Assembly (NCBI RefSeq): GCF_022647325.1
Contig: NZ_CP071405.1
Span: 744,001 to 808,000 of the forward strand
Source: Pantoea deleyi
Lineage (GTDB): Bacteria; Pseudomonadota; Gammaproteobacteria; Enterobacterales; Enterobacteriaceae
Reading direction: 5' to 3'
Length of the DNA: 64,000 nucleotides
A program made the position numbers and the translations under genes. The notes beneath the pieces are model-generated. The model was not told the DNA's origin. It did not search any database and saw only the letters and a list, made by a program, of their open reading frames with translations. Positions 37,165 to 46,388 of this stretch are shown here, piece after piece (the stretch's first letter is position 1; every line of letters starts with the position of its first letter).

Positions 37165-38244
37165 ATGTCTAAAATTTTTGATTTCGTAAAACCCGGCGTT
37201 GTCACTGGTGATGACGTACAGAAGATCTTCAAAGTTGCAAAAGAGAACAAATTCGCACTGCCAGCCGTCAACTGCGTCGGCACCGACTCCATCAATGCGG
37301 CGCTTGAAGCCGCAGCGAAAGTGAAAGCGCCAATCATCATCCAGTTCTCTAACGGTGGTGCGGCCTTTATCGCGGGTAAAGGCTTCAAAACTGACAAGCC
37401 ACAGGGCGCGGCTATCTTCGGTGCTATCGCCGGTGCACACCATGTTCACCTGATGGCAGAGCAGTATGGCGTGCCGGTAATCCTGCACACCGACCACTGC
37501 GCCAAGAAACTGCTGCCGTGGATCGACGGTCTGCTGGACGCGGGTGAAGAGTACTTCCAGAAAAATGGTAAACCCCTCTTCTCATCTCACATGATCGACC
37601 TGTCAGAAGAGTCTCTGGAAGAGAACATCGAAATCAGCAGCAAGTACCTGGCGCGCATGGCCAAACTGGACATGACCCTGGAGATCGAACTGGGCTGCAC
37701 CGGTGGTGAAGAAGATGGCGTGGATAACAGCCACATGGACGCGTCAGCGCTCTACACCCAGCCAGAAGATGTGAACTACGCGTACGAAAAACTGCATGCG
37801 ATCAGCCCGCGCTTCACCATTGCGGCCTCCTTCGGCAACGTTCACGGCGTTTACAAGCCAGGCAACGTAAAACTGACCCCGACCATCCTGCGCGATTCAC
37901 AGAAATTCGTGTGTGAAAAACATGGCCTGCCGCACAACGCGCTGGACTTCGTTTTCCACGGTGGTTCCGGTTCTTCAGCAGCAGAAATCGAAGAGTCTAT
38001 CAGCTACGGCGTGATCAAGATGAACATCGATACCGACACCCAGTGGGCAACCTGGGACGGCATTCTGCAGTACTACAAAAAGAACGAAGGCTATCTGCAG
38101 TCGCAGCTGGGTAACCCGGAAGGCGACGACAAGCCAAACAAAAAATACTACGACCCGCGCGTCTGGCTGCGTTCTGCCCAGTCCTCAATGGTCGTGCGTC
38201 TGGAGCAGGCTTTCAAAGAGCTTAACGCTGTCGACGTTCTGTAA
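37165..38244 (+). CDS. fbaA: Class II fructose-bisphosphate aldolase
   Basis: Zinc-dependent cleavage of fructose-1,6-bisphosphate to two triose phosphates. The 359 residues contain the class II zinc ligand motif VILHTDHCAKKLLPWIDGL, the second signature LEIELGCTGGEEDGVDN, FGNVHGVYKPGNVKL, and FHGGSGSS. It ends in the RLEQAFKELNAVDVL tail. It closes the epd-pgk-fbaA cluster, 105 bp after pgk and just before a strong terminator. Codon use suggests high expression. Confidence 0.98.
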   Translation: MSKIFDFVKPGVVTGDDVQKIFKVAKENKFALPAVNCVGTDSINAALEAAAKVKAPIIIQFSNGGAAFIAGKGFKTDKPQGAAIFGAIAGAHHVHLMAEQYGVPVILHTDHCAKKLLPWIDGLLDAGEEYFQKNGKPLFSSHMIDLSEESLEENIEISSKYLARMAKLDMTLEIELGCTGGEEDGVDNSHMDASALYTQPEDVNYAYEKLHAISPRFTIAASFGNVHGVYKPGNVKLTPTILRDSQKFVCEKHGLPHNALDFVFHGGSGSSAAEIEESISYGVIKMNIDTDTQWATWDGILQYYKKNEGYLQSQLGNPEGDDKPNKKYYDPRVWLRSAQSSMVVRLEQAFKELNAVDVL

Positions 38245-38263
38245 CGGATAACCGTTACCGTAC

Positions 38264-38290
38264 AAAAAAGGCCCGAAAGGGCCTTTTTTT
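38264..38290 (+). terminator. Rho-independent terminator of fbaA
   Basis: AAAAAAGGCCC, tetraloop GAAA, GGGCC and seven Ts (38284-38290), 20 bp after the fbaA stop. The A-run opposite the T-run would also allow minus-strand termination. Confidence 0.95.
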
Positions 38291-38424
38291 ATGCGTTAAA
38301 CGCGCCGGAAGCCGGGGGGATTTGGCACTTCAACGGATAATTGATTACCCTTGTTCACAGGGTGTCGGATTACATCTGGCAGTTTTGTCATTCCCCGATG
38401 GGAATCTAACAACAGGGCTTATTA

Positions 38425-39306
38425 ATGGAAGAGTTACACGTCGTCGACGGCATCAATAACGCGGGCAACTGGCTGATACGGAATCAGGCGCTGATCCTCA
38501 GCTACGCCGTCAATATCGTTGCGGCCATCGCCATTCTTATCGTCGGGATGATCATCGCCCGTATTATCTCTAACACCGTCAATCGCCTGCTGCGCGCCCG
38601 TCACATCGACGCGACGGTCGCGGATTTCCTCTCTGCACTGGTGCGCTACGGCGTGATCGCCTTTACGCTGATCGCCGCGCTGGGACGCATTGGCGTCCAG
38701 ACCGCCTCGGTGATCGCCGTGCTGGGTGCCGCTGGTCTGGCCGTGGGTCTGGCGCTGCAGGGATCGCTCTCAAACCTGGCGGCCGGTGTGCTGCTGGTGA
38801 CCTTCCGTCCGTTCCGGACCGGCGAGTTTGTCGATCTGGGTGGCGTCATGGGCACCGTCCTGCAGGTGCAGATCTTCTCCACCACGCTGCGTACCGCAGA
38901 TGGCAAAATCGTGGTGGTGCCTAACGGCAAGATCATCAGTGGCAACATCGTCAACTTCTCGCGCGAACCGGTTCGCCGCAATGAATTTATCATTGGCGTC
39001 GCCTATGATGCGGACGTGGATGAAGTAATCGCCTTACTGCAGCAGGTTGTCGAAGCCGATAGCCGCGTACTGAAAGATAAAGGTATCCAGATCGGCCTGA
39101 ACGAGCTGGCCGCTTCCTCCCTGAACTTCGTGGTGCGCTGCTGGAGCAACAGCGGAGACCTGCAGAATGTCTACTGGGACCTGATGAAGAACTTCAAGCG
39201 GGCGCTGGATGAGAAAGGCATCGGCATTCCTTATCCGCAGATGGATGTGCATCTGCACACCAACCGTCAGCCGGAGGCTGCTTCGGCCGGGGCACAGCCG
39301 CAGTAA
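38425..39306 (+). CDS. mscS: Small-conductance mechanosensitive channel MscS
   Basis: A heptameric inner-membrane channel opening under membrane tension to release solutes on hypo-osmotic shock. The 293 residues (E. coli: 286) show two N-terminal helices. The Gly/Ala-packed pore helix is [27 protein letters not shown] (about 93-119). The beta domain has [18 protein letters not shown] and [17 protein letters not shown], and a cytoplasmic vestibule ends at [12 protein letters not shown]. The tail is Ala/Gln-rich and slightly longer than usual. It sits between fbaA and argO as in E. coli. Confidence 0.96.
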   Translation: MEELHVVDGINNAGNWLIRNQALILSYAVNIVAAIAILIVGMIIARIISNTVNRLLRARHIDATVADFLSALVRYGVIAFTLIAALGRIGVQTASVIAVLGAAGLAVGLALQGSLSNLAAGVLLVTFRPFRTGEFVDLGGVMGTVLQVQIFSTTLRTADGKIVVVPNGKIISGNIVNFSREPVRRNEFIIGVAYDADVDEVIALLQQVVEADSRVLKDKGIQIGLNELAASSLNFVVRCWSNSGDLQNVYWDLMKNFKRALDEKGIGIPYPQMDVHLHTNRQPEAASAGAQPQ

Positions 39307-39390
39307 TCTTTTCTGGGCGGCTGCGGTCGCCCATTAATTCTGCTAATCGCAGATTAAATCTTTCAATTTCCGCTTATTATCCTCTCTCTT

Positions 39391-39396
39391 TATACT
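39391..39396 (+). promoter_or_regulatory. Possible -10 element of the argO promoter
   Basis: TATACT at 39391-39396, 34 bp before the argO start, in a local AT-rich patch (39340-39400). The -35 region at 17-18 bp upstream (TTTCCG) is poor, which fits a promoter needing an activator; ArgP activates argO in E. coli. The element is tentative. Confidence 0.35.
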
Positions 39397-39429
39397 TCAT
39401 CGCATTCGATCCTGTGAGGAAGTTATCCC

Positions 39430-40053
39430 GTGTTATCTCTCTATTTTCAGGGGCTTGCCCTGGGTGCTGCGCTGATCCTGCCGCTGGGTCCGCAGAACGC
39501 GTTTGTGATGAACCAGGGCGTGAAGCGCCAGTATCATCTGATGACGGCGGCGCTCTGCTCGCTGAGCGATATCCTGCTGATCTGCGGCGGTATCTTTGGC
39601 GGCAGCGCACTGCTGAACCAGTCGCCGCTGCTGCTGATGGCGATCACCTGGGCGGGCGTCGCCTTTCTGCTGTGGTATGGCTGGGGCGCGCTGCGCAGTG
39701 CTTTTCGCGGCGACGCCGATCTGGCGGAGGGTGAGCCGTTAAAGCCGGGCCGCGGGCGGATTATCGCGACGCTGCTGGCGGTCACCTGGCTCAATCCGCA
39801 CGTCTACCTGGATACTTTCGTGGTGCTGGGCAGCCTGGGCGGTCAGCTGCCGACCGCCACGGCGCGTCAGTGGTTCGCGCTGGGAACCATCAGCGCATCG
39901 GTTCTGTGGTTCTTCGGTCTGGCGCTGCTGGCGGCGTGGCTCTCTCCACGACTGCGCACGGTGAAAGCACAGCGCATCATTAATCTGCTGGTCGGCGCGG
40001 TCATGTGGTTTATTGCGCTGCAGCTGGCCCGTCAGGGCATCGCCGGTTTTTGA
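39430..40053 (+). CDS. argO: Arginine exporter ArgO
   Basis: A LysE-family inner-membrane exporter of arginine (and canavanine). The 207 residues have about six hydrophobic helices and begin [30 protein letters not shown], the LysE/ArgO signature; [19 protein letters not shown] is the second family motif. In E. coli it is activated by ArgP with arginine and opposed by lysine. The argP gene lies about 0.9 kb downstream on the opposite strand. Export of arginine may affect substrate supply for the SpeA route, an inference. Confidence 0.95.
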   Translation: MLSLYFQGLALGAALILPLGPQNAFVMNQGVKRQYHLMTAALCSLSDILLICGGIFGGSALLNQSPLLLMAITWAGVAFLLWYGWGALRSAFRGDADLAEGEPLKPGRGRIIATLLAVTWLNPHVYLDTFVVLGSLGGQLPTATARQWFALGTISASVLWFFGLALLAAWLSPRLRTVKAQRIINLLVGAVMWFIALQLARQGIAGF

Positions 40054-40198
40054 TCCCACTCCGGGATCCGTGCCGGTAATTGCCGCATGACGGGCGAACT
40101 TTTGCCATAATGACCACTCAAAGCATGGCGCATACCGATGCGCTGCTGGGCTTCGCCGGTTAGAAGCCGTCAAAATGACCTTTTCAAGGAGGACTTTC

Positions 40199-40924
40199 AT
40201 GAAACTGAAAGCATTGGCTCTGGCCGCAATCATGAGCGCCGGGGCACTGCCTGGCGTACAGGCTGATGAGTTACCAAACGGGCCCCACGTGGTGACCTCA
40301 GGCAAGGCAACAGTCGATGCCCGTCCCGATATCGCCACGCTCTCTATCGTGGTGAACGTCTCATCCAAAGACGCCGCGGATGCGAAAAAGCAGGCGGACA
40401 GCCGGGTTGCACAATATTTCGATTTTCTTCAGAAAAACGGCATTGAGAAGAAAGATATCGATGCCGCTAACCTGAGCACCCAGCCTGAGTATGACTACAC
40501 CAAAGAGGGAAAATCGGTGCTGAAAGGCTACCGTGCCGTCCGTCAGGTGCAGGTCACGCTGCGTCAGCTGGATAAGCTGAACGATCTGCTGGATGGGGCG
40601 CTGAAGTCCGGTCTGAACGAGGTTCGCAGCGTCGAGTTAGGCGTGGCTAACCCGGAGAGCTATAAAGAGCAGGCGCGTAAAGCGGCGATTCAGAATGCGA
40701 CCCGGCAGGCCTCTCAGCTGGCGGAAGGATTCAACGCGAAGCTGGGCCCGATCTACAGCATCCGCTATCAGGTGGCTAACTATCAGCCTATGCCGATGAA
40801 CCGTATGTATAAAGCAGCGGCGGCGCCAGAGACCTCTGCGCAGGAGACCTACGATCAGCAGAGCATCAACTTTGACGACCAGGTCGATGTGGTGTTTGAG
40901 ATCAAGCCCAACGCGGCACAATAA
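40199..40924 (+). CDS. yggE: SIMPL-domain oxidative stress defence protein YggE (DUF541)
   Basis: A periplasmic protein reported to lower reactive oxygen stress in E. coli; the molecular mechanism is unclear. The 241 residues start with a Sec signal peptide (KLKALALAAIMSAGALPGVQA-DE). The SIMPL domain runs from about 35 to 235, beginning HVVTSGKATVDARPDIATLSIVV and ending VDVVFEIKP. The ATG at 40199 has AAGGAGGA about 6 bases upstream, which decides it against the in-frame ATG at 40175. It converges on argP, with a shared terminator. Confidence 0.94.
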   Translation: MKLKALALAAIMSAGALPGVQADELPNGPHVVTSGKATVDARPDIATLSIVVNVSSKDAADAKKQADSRVAQYFDFLQKNGIEKKDIDAANLSTQPEYDYTKEGKSVLKGYRAVRQVQVTLRQLDKLNDLLDGALKSGLNEVRSVELGVANPESYKEQARKAAIQNATRQASQLAEGFNAKLGPIYSIRYQVANYQPMPMNRMYKAAAAPETSAQETYDQQSINFDDQVDVVFEIKPNAAQ

Positions 40925-40953
40925 AAAAACGGGGCGGATGCCCCGTTTTTGTT
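40923..40953. terminator. Bidirectional terminator between yggE and argP
   Basis: An A-run (40923-40929), ACGGGGC, loop GGAT, GCCCCGT and a T-run. It serves the convergent genes yggE and argP. Confidence 0.92.
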
Positions 40954-41859
40954 TCAGGCGGCGACCTCATCCTGCCGCAGCACCCGATGTCCATGCGCAA
41001 TCAGCGCATCGGTCACCCGACGCATCAACCGGCTTTCAGGCGCAAACCGGTGCCAGTAGAGCATCCGGCGCTGATAGAGGCCTGGCGTCAGATCGATTAA
41101 CTCTCCGCTCGCCAGTTCACGCTCAATCTGCAGATGCGGGATCATACAGCAGGTCGAACCCTGTCGCGCCATCTGCACAAAGGCCTCCGAGGAGTTCACG
41201 ATGTGGCAGGGCACGCTGCCGGGTGACAGGTCAAAGTTCTGCTGCAGAAAGGCCTGATGCATATCGTCAAGGTGGTCAAACGCCACCGCAGGCGCCTTCA
41301 GCAGGGCAGAGCGGGTGACACCGTTGGGGAAGAAACGATCGGCGAAGTCGCGTGACGCCACGAACAGGTAGTCGAGCGCGCCAAGCTGATCGACCAGGCA
41401 ACTGGGCAGAGGCTGCGGCTGGATACTGACCGCGCCCACCACTTCACCGCGACGCAGGCGCTCCTGCGTGCGGGTTTCATCTTCGACCTGCAGGTTCAGG
41501 CGTACCGGCGAATCTGCCAGCACATCCTTCAGCGCAGGCAGCAGCCAGGTCGCCAGACTGTCGGCGTTGACCGCCAGCGACAGCAGCAGCGGCGTGGTGC
41601 CACTGTTCTCATCGCCCAGCCACTCCTCTTCCAGCAGCTCCACCTGGTGCAGTAACGCCAGCAGTTTCTGCCCCTGCTCGGTGGGGCGTGGCGGCACGGT
41701 ACGCACCAGCAGCGGCTGACCAAACAGGTTCTCCAGCTGCTTGATGCGCTGTGACACCGCCGACTGGGTGATACACAGTTTCTGTGCGGCACGCTCAAAC
41801 CCGCGTTCGCGGATCACTGAATCCAGCGCCTGAAGCGTTCGATAATCCGGGCGTTTCAT
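40954..41859 (-). CDS. argP: LysR-family transcriptional regulator ArgP
   Basis: Activator of argO and other genes of lysine, arginine and nucleotide metabolism; arginine promotes and lysine traps the argO complex in E. coli. The 301 residues from the ATG at 41859 begin [20 protein letters not shown]. The N-terminal helix-turn-helix ([23 protein letters not shown]) is followed by the substrate-binding domain with [19 protein letters not shown] reading from 41910 adds 17 unsupported residues. It is divergent from rpiA. Confidence 0.97.
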   Translation of the reverse strand: MKRPDYRTLQALDSVIRERGFERAAQKLCITQSAVSQRIKQLENLFGQPLLVRTVPPRPTEQGQKLLALLHQVELLEEEWLGDENSGTTPLLLSLAVNADSLATWLLPALKDVLADSPVRLNLQVEDETRTQERLRRGEVVGAVSIQPQPLPSCLVDQLGALDYLFVASRDFADRFFPNGVTRSALLKAPAVAFDHLDDMHQAFLQQNFDLSPGSVPCHIVNSSEAFVQMARQGSTCCMIPHLQIERELASGELIDLTPGLYQRRMLYWHRFAPESRLMRRVTDALIAHGHRVLRQDEVAA

Positions 41860-42040
41860 TCTTGTTTTCTCTCCTTCAGGGTGGACGTCACTATGCCACA
41901 GAAGTGTCACCGGTGATGGCTCACTTGTTTTTGTGGGCTGGCTTCCAAACCGATAAATCCACGTCGGTCAGCCGCGCATTTTCAGCAAGCCTTGTTTTAT
42001 ACTACGCGCACTTCGTTGTCGCACAGGTTTTAAACATACC

Positions 42041-42700
42041 ATGACCCAGGATGAACTGAAAAAAGCCGTTGGCTGGGCTGCACTTGAGTACGTGCAGCCA
42101 GGCACCATTGTTGGCGTAGGCACCGGATCGACCGCGTCCCACTTTATCGATGCGCTTGCCACGGTCAGACATCAGATCGACGGCGCCGTCTCCAGCTCCG
42201 ATGCCTCAACCCAGAAGCTGAAAAGCCTGGGCATTCAGGTGTTTGATCTGAACGAGGTTGACCAGCTTTCGGTCTATGTTGATGGCGCGGATGAGATCAA
42301 CCCACAGATGCAGATGATCAAAGGCGGCGGGGCGGCTCTGACGCGGGAGAAAATCGTGGCCGCGGTGGCGCAGACCTTTATCTGCATCGCAGACGCCTCT
42401 AAAGAGGTGGATATCCTGGGCCGTTTTCCGCTGCCGGTTGAGGTCATCCCGATGGCGCGCAGCTATGTGGCGCGTGAGCTGGTGAAAATGGGCGGCCTGC
42501 CGGAGTATCGTCAGAACGTGGTCACCGACAACGGCAACATTATTCTCGACGTGCATAATCTGCGCATTCTCGACCCGGTCGAACTGGAAAAAACCATCAA
42601 TGCGCTGCCGGGTGTAGTGACCGTCGGCCTTTTTGCCGCGCGCGGTGCCGATATTGCGCTGATTGGCGGACCGGATGGGGTGAAAACCATCAAAAGATGA
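42041..42700 (+). CDS. rpiA: Ribose-5-phosphate isomerase A
   Basis: Interconverts ribose-5-phosphate and ribulose-5-phosphate in the pentose phosphate pathway. The 219 residues begin [18 protein letters not shown] and show the phosphate-binding [17 protein letters not shown], the substrate loop [29 protein letters not shown], and [19 protein letters not shown]. The protein has normal length (E. coli 219). It stands alone between argP and serA. The weak 6-bp stem after the stop (CCGGCG/CGCCGG, about 42706-42726) may contribute to termination. Confidence 0.97.
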   Translation: MTQDELKKAVGWAALEYVQPGTIVGVGTGSTASHFIDALATVRHQIDGAVSSSDASTQKLKSLGIQVFDLNEVDQLSVYVDGADEINPQMQMIKGGGAALTREKIVAAVAQTFICIADASKEVDILGRFPLPVEVIPMARSYVARELVKMGGLPEYRQNVVTDNGNIILDVHNLRILDPVELEKTINALPGVVTVGLFAARGADIALIGGPDGVKTIKR

Positions 42701-42924
42701 TCTGGCCGGCGTCATTCCGGCGCCGGTTATTTCTGCCTGCAAATCATCTTTTCTCGCCTGGATGAAATTTGGTGACTTATGTCACATAACCGTCATCCGC
42801 AGCGGGTTCGTTCTCTCTTCAACGCCCACCTCATGATTTTGTCCGGCAATGTGCTGCCGTCAGCCGTTGCCGTGCTGGCCTGCGGGCAATCGTTTGTATT
42901 GCCGGACGCGATTTTTTTGATATT

Positions 42925-42952
42925 TTGACAGAAGGCTGGCTTATGGTAGTCC
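42925..42952 (+). promoter_or_regulatory. Candidate serA promoter
   Basis: TTGACA (42925-42930), a 16-bp spacer, and TAGTCC (42947-42952), ending 27 bp before the serA ATG. The -35 is perfect and the -10 is poor. The short distance leaves a leader of about 20 nt. Lrp and CRP influence serA in E. coli; I did not identify those sites. Confidence 0.4.
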
Positions 42953-42979
42953 TCATTGAACGCTGAATAGGATCGGGAA

Positions 42980-44218
42980 ATGGCAAAGGTATCACTGGAA
43001 AAAGATAAGATTAAGTTCCTGCTGGTGGAAGGTGTCCATCAGAGTGCGCTGGATAACCTGCGGGCAGCAGGCTACACCAACATCGAATTCCACAAGGGCG
43101 CACTGGACTCCGACGCATTAAAAGCATCGATCCGCGATGCGCATTTCATTGGTATCCGTTCCCGCTCCCAGCTTACTGAAGAGATTTTTGCCGCAGCTGA
43201 AAAGCTGGTCGCCGTAGGGTGTTTCTGTATTGGTACCAACCAGGTAGATCTGGACGCTGCGGCCAGCCGCGGGATCCCGGTATTCAACGCGCCGTTCTCC
43301 AATACCCGCTCGGTAGCGGAACTGGTGATTGGTGAAATGCTGCTGATGCTGCGCGGCATCCCGGAAGCGAACGCGAAAGCTCACCGTGGCATCTGGAACA
43401 AGAATGCCAAAGGGTCGTTTGAAGCACGCGGTAAGAAGCTGGGTATCATCGGTTACGGTCACATCGGTATGCAGCTCGGCGTGCTGGCGGAAAGCCTGGG
43501 GATGCACGTCTTCTTCTACGACATTGAAAACAAGCTGCCGCTGGGTAACGCCACCCAGGTTCGTCATCTGGCCGATCTGCTTAACATGAGCGATGTTGTC
43601 AGCCTGCACGTACCGGAAACGCTCTCCACGCAGGATATGATTGGTGCAGAGCAGCTGGCACAGATGAAGCCAGGTGCACTGCTGATTAACGCCTCACGCG
43701 GTACAGTGGTCGATATCCCGGCGCTGTGCGACGCGCTGGCCAGCAAGCAGGTAGGTGGCGCAGCCATCGACGTCTTCCCGGTCGAGCCGGCGACTAACAG
43801 CGATCCTTTCATCTCTCCGCTGAGCGAGTTCGATAACGTGATCCTGACCCCGCACATTGGCGGCTCGACGGAAGAAGCGCAGGAGAACATCGGGATTGAA
43901 GTGGCGGGCAAGCTGGCGAAATACTCCGACAACGGCTCAACCCTGTCGGCGGTAAATTTCCCGGAGGTGTCGCTGCCGATCCACGGTATCAGCGCCAGTC
44001 GTCTGCTGCACATCCACGAGAACCGTCCGGGCGTGCTGACGGCCATCAACCAGATTTTTGCGGAGCAGGGCATCAACATTGCCGCGCAGTATCTGCAGAC
44101 GTCGCCATTTATGGGGTATGTGGTGATCGACATCGATGCGGAGCCGGAAGTGGCGGACAAAGCCCTGCAGCTGATGAAGGCCATTCCGGGCACCATCCGC
44201 GCCCGCCTGCTTTACTAA
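42980..44218 (+). CDS. serA: D-3-phosphoglycerate dehydrogenase
   Basis: NAD-dependent oxidation of 3-phosphoglycerate, the first and serine-inhibited step of serine synthesis. The 412 residues have the E. coli layout: substrate-binding domain, Rossmann domain with LGIIGYGHIGMQLGVLAESLG, catalytic HIGGSTEEAQENIG, and a C-terminal ACT domain (about 335-412, HIHENRPGVLTAINQIFAEQGINIAAQ) that binds serine. Serine and glycine made from it feed the gcvTHP system at 50.5-55 kb. Confidence 0.97.
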   Translation: MAKVSLEKDKIKFLLVEGVHQSALDNLRAAGYTNIEFHKGALDSDALKASIRDAHFIGIRSRSQLTEEIFAAAEKLVAVGCFCIGTNQVDLDAAASRGIPVFNAPFSNTRSVAELVIGEMLLMLRGIPEANAKAHRGIWNKNAKGSFEARGKKLGIIGYGHIGMQLGVLAESLGMHVFFYDIENKLPLGNATQVRHLADLLNMSDVVSLHVPETLSTQDMIGAEQLAQMKPGALLINASRGTVVDIPALCDALASKQVGGAAIDVFPVEPATNSDPFISPLSEFDNVILTPHIGGSTEEAQENIGIEVAGKLAKYSDNGSTLSAVNFPEVSLPIHGISASRLLHIHENRPGVLTAINQIFAEQGINIAAQYLQTSPFMGYVVIDIDAEPEVADKALQLMKAIPGTIRARLLY

Positions 44219-44273
44219 GCCGTTCAGGCAGGAGGTGGCGCCAGGTCGCGCCACTTCATGTCGTCAGCAACGT

Positions 44274-44303
44274 CAGGCTCAGGCTGCTTTGCGGCTGAGC
44301 CTG
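44274..44303 (+). terminator. Hairpin after serA
   Basis: CAGGCTCAG (44274-44282) pairs with CTGAGCCTG (44295-44303) around a 12-base loop, followed by TTCCCTT. A second hairpin, GTGGCGC/GCGCCAC at 44235-44254, lies between it and the serA stop. Both are plausible terminator or mRNA-stabilising structures. The T-tract is imperfect. Confidence 0.5.
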
Positions 44304-44368
44304 TTCCCTTCGTACTGCACGCTTCACTGCTGCCCGATCGGGTTTTCAGCCACCTGAAAAGGGCGCTG

Positions 44369-44962
44369 CTACTCCCACTGCCAGAGCGTTGACGGCGTGA
44401 TAATAGCGGGCAGAGGCACATCCCATTCTGCCACCGGCAAACCCTCCACCTGCTGACAGTCGTGCGCCACACCCACAGGCAGAAAGCCATGCTGCCGCCA
44501 CTGCTGCAGCGTGCGATCGTAGAAGCCGCCGCCCATCCCCAGCCGCTGCCCGTGGCGATCGAATGCAACCAGCGGTACCAGCATCAGATCCAGCTGATCC
44601 AGCGTGATCAGCTGCCGGATATCCAACGGCGGTTCCGGGATGCCCAGCCTGTTCGTTATCAACGGGGTATCGGGCGTATAGCGTAAAAACAGTAAATGAC
44701 CGGGAGAGAAAGGGTGTAACACCGGCAGGCAGACCGTCTTCTTCAGGTGCCAGAGCCGGGCGATCAGTGGCCGGGTATTGAGTTCGCCATCGACGGAGAG
44801 GAACAGCGCAACGGTGTCAGCCGCCGAGAGGGGCGCAAAGTTCAGGGCGAGTTCAGCGAGCTGTTCCGCCGCCTGAGCCTGCTGCTCATCGGTCAGAGCA
44901 CGCCGCAGGTGGCGGACCTGCTGACGAATCGCCTGACGTTGTGTCATGGAAGGTTCTGACAT
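44369..44962 (-). CDS. fau: 5-formyltetrahydrofolate cyclo-ligase
   Basis: ATP-dependent conversion of 5-formyltetrahydrofolate to 5,10-methenyltetrahydrofolate, removing an inhibitor of folate enzymes that forms during glycine/serine metabolism. The 197 residues belong to the MTHFS family: basic N-terminal helix, VALFLSVDGELNTRPLI, LPVLHPFSPGHLLF, and the P-loop-like LGMGGGFYDRTL. The ATG at 44962 follows a GGGGA ribosome binding site; an in-frame ATG at 44947 is an alternative. It lies directly downstream of 6S RNA on the same strand, as in E. coli, where the two can be co-transcribed. Confidence 0.95.
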   Translation of the reverse strand: MSEPSMTQRQAIRQQVRHLRRALTDEQQAQAAEQLAELALNFAPLSAADTVALFLSVDGELNTRPLIARLWHLKKTVCLPVLHPFSPGHLLFLRYTPDTPLITNRLGIPEPPLDIRQLITLDQLDLMLVPLVAFDRHGQRLGMGGGFYDRTLQQWRQHGFLPVGVAHDCQQVEGLPVAEWDVPLPAIITPSTLWQWE

Positions 44963-45039
44963 GATTTCCCCGCCGGATAAGTCGCTGAGCAGCCACTATA
45001 ACATGTCGGTCGGGGGAAAAAAGCAGGACGAAAAGAAGG

Positions 45040-45224
45040 GAGATCTCCGAGATGCCGCCGTAGGCTGTAACCCTTGAACCCTTGGTTCAAGGTGAACATG
45101 CCGTCGTAACCATCAGGCTTCTCGGACGAACCGAGCATGCACACAGGTTACAGAGCGTCACATTCTGTTTTTTCGAAATATCGGCTCAGGGGACTGGCCC
45201 ACTTGCAAACATCTCAGAGAAAAT
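45040..45224 (-). ncRNA. ssrS: 6S RNA
   Basis: A regulatory RNA of about 185 nt that binds sigma-70 RNA polymerase by mimicking an open promoter, mainly in stationary phase. Read on the minus strand it starts near ATTTTCTCTGAGATG (45224) and contains GGGCCAGTCCCCTGAGCCGATATTT-like sequence, CATGCTCGGT.CGTCCGAGAAGCC, CACCTTGAACCAAGGGTTC, and ends CATCTCGGAGAT. These match E. coli ssrS in order, and the two ends pair. The apical variable part differs. Its place between zapA and fau is conserved. The ends are approximate by a few bases. Confidence 0.95.
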
Positions 45225-45263
45225 TTACCTCACCGTTGCCTGACGTGGCGCAACCATGAAGTT

Positions 45264-45593
45264 TTATTCGAACTTCGCACCTTCACGTTCGGAGATGCGG
45301 ACCTGCTCAACCAGTGCCTGTTCAATCGTCTGCTGCAACATACGGATGCGCTGTTCCATATTAGCAGCATAATCGCGCGTTTTCACTTTCTCCTGCGCCA
45401 GCTCGTGGCAGACGTTTAACGCGGCAATGAACACCAGTTGTTCTGTATTTGTGACTCTAGTGCGAACTTTCAGATCTTGCAACCGTTGATTGAGATCTTC
45501 AGCCGCGCTATTGAGCGCATCTTGCTGCTCTGGCGGACAATTCACTCTCAACGAACGACCAAAAATTTGTAAATCTACCGGTTGTGCAGACAT
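45264..45593 (-). CDS. zapA: Cell division protein ZapA
   Basis: A small cytoplasmic protein that bundles FtsZ filaments and stabilises the Z-ring. The 109 residues from the ATG at 45593 match E. coli ZapA in length and start ([22 protein letters not shown]). A long C-terminal coiled coil (about 60-105, ending [19 protein letters not shown]) gives the tetramer. A reading from 45674 adds 27 unconserved residues. It is upstream of 6S RNA on the minus strand and divergent from ygfB. Confidence 0.97.
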   Translation of the reverse strand: MSAQPVDLQIFGRSLRVNCPPEQQDALNSAAEDLNQRLQDLKVRTRVTNTEQLVFIAALNVCHELAQEKVKTRDYAANMEQRIRMLQQTIEQALVEQVRISEREGAKFE

Positions 45594-45763
45594 GCCACCT
45601 TCCTGACTGATTCCTTCGCTCGCAACTCCCTTAGCAGTCAATGGCTTGGGAGGCGGGCAACTATATAGACCCACGAAATAAGATACAACCCCTTTTCTGG
45701 AAACCTTGAGGCAGCTAGTGGTAGCATAACACGAACTTATTCTGCCAACGACGATGAAAACTT

Positions 45764-46342
45764 ATGTCCTTACAGAACGCAACCCCCGATTACAACGCGC
45801 TTGCCGCCGTACTCTCCCAGCAGGGTGTGGGAATGACACCAGCAGAAATGCATGGTCTGCTGAGCGGCATCCTCTGCGGCGGTAACCAGGACACCAGCTG
45901 GAAGACGCTGGTACACGATCTGGCTAACGAAGGCATGGCGTTTTCACACACTCTTGCCGTGCCGCTGGCGGCGCTGCACGAGCACACGGCGACCACGCTG
46001 GAAGAGGAGGGTTTCCTGTTTCAGCTGCTTCTGCCCGCTGACGACGATATCACCGTCTTTGACCGCGCCGATGCGCTGGCCGGCTGGGTTAACCATTTTC
46101 TGCTCGGCCTGGGCGTAACACAGCCTAAACTGGATAAAGTCACCGGTGAAACCGGCGAGGCTATCGACGATCTGCGCACGATTGCGCAGCTCGGTTATGA
46201 AGAAGATGAAGACCAGGAAGAGCTGGAGCAGTCGCTGGAAGAGGTGATCGAATATGTGCGCGTGGCGGCACTGTTGTGTCACGACACCTTCACCCGTCCG
46301 CAGCCCACTGCGCCAGAAGTTCAGAAGCCGACGCTACACTAA
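45764..46342 (+). CDS. ygfB: UPF0149 family protein YgfB
   Basis: A cytoplasmic protein of 192 residues in the UPF0149 family, function undefined in enterics. Family features are the N-terminal [35 protein letters not shown], a middle [13 protein letters not shown], and an acidic stretch [26 protein letters not shown]. It heads the ygfB-pepP-ubiH-ubiI series, 46 bp before pepP. It is divergent from zapA across a 170-bp promoter region. Confidence 0.95.
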   Translation: MSLQNATPDYNALAAVLSQQGVGMTPAEMHGLLSGILCGGNQDTSWKTLVHDLANEGMAFSHTLAVPLAALHEHTATTLEEEGFLFQLLLPADDDITVFDRADALAGWVNHFLLGLGVTQPKLDKVTGETGEAIDDLRTIAQLGYEEDEDQEELEQSLEEVIEYVRVAALLCHDTFTRPQPTAPEVQKPTLH

Positions 46343-46388
46343 TTTCAGGACAACACGTTTAACCGGTCAGTTTACAGGGAGTGCAGAG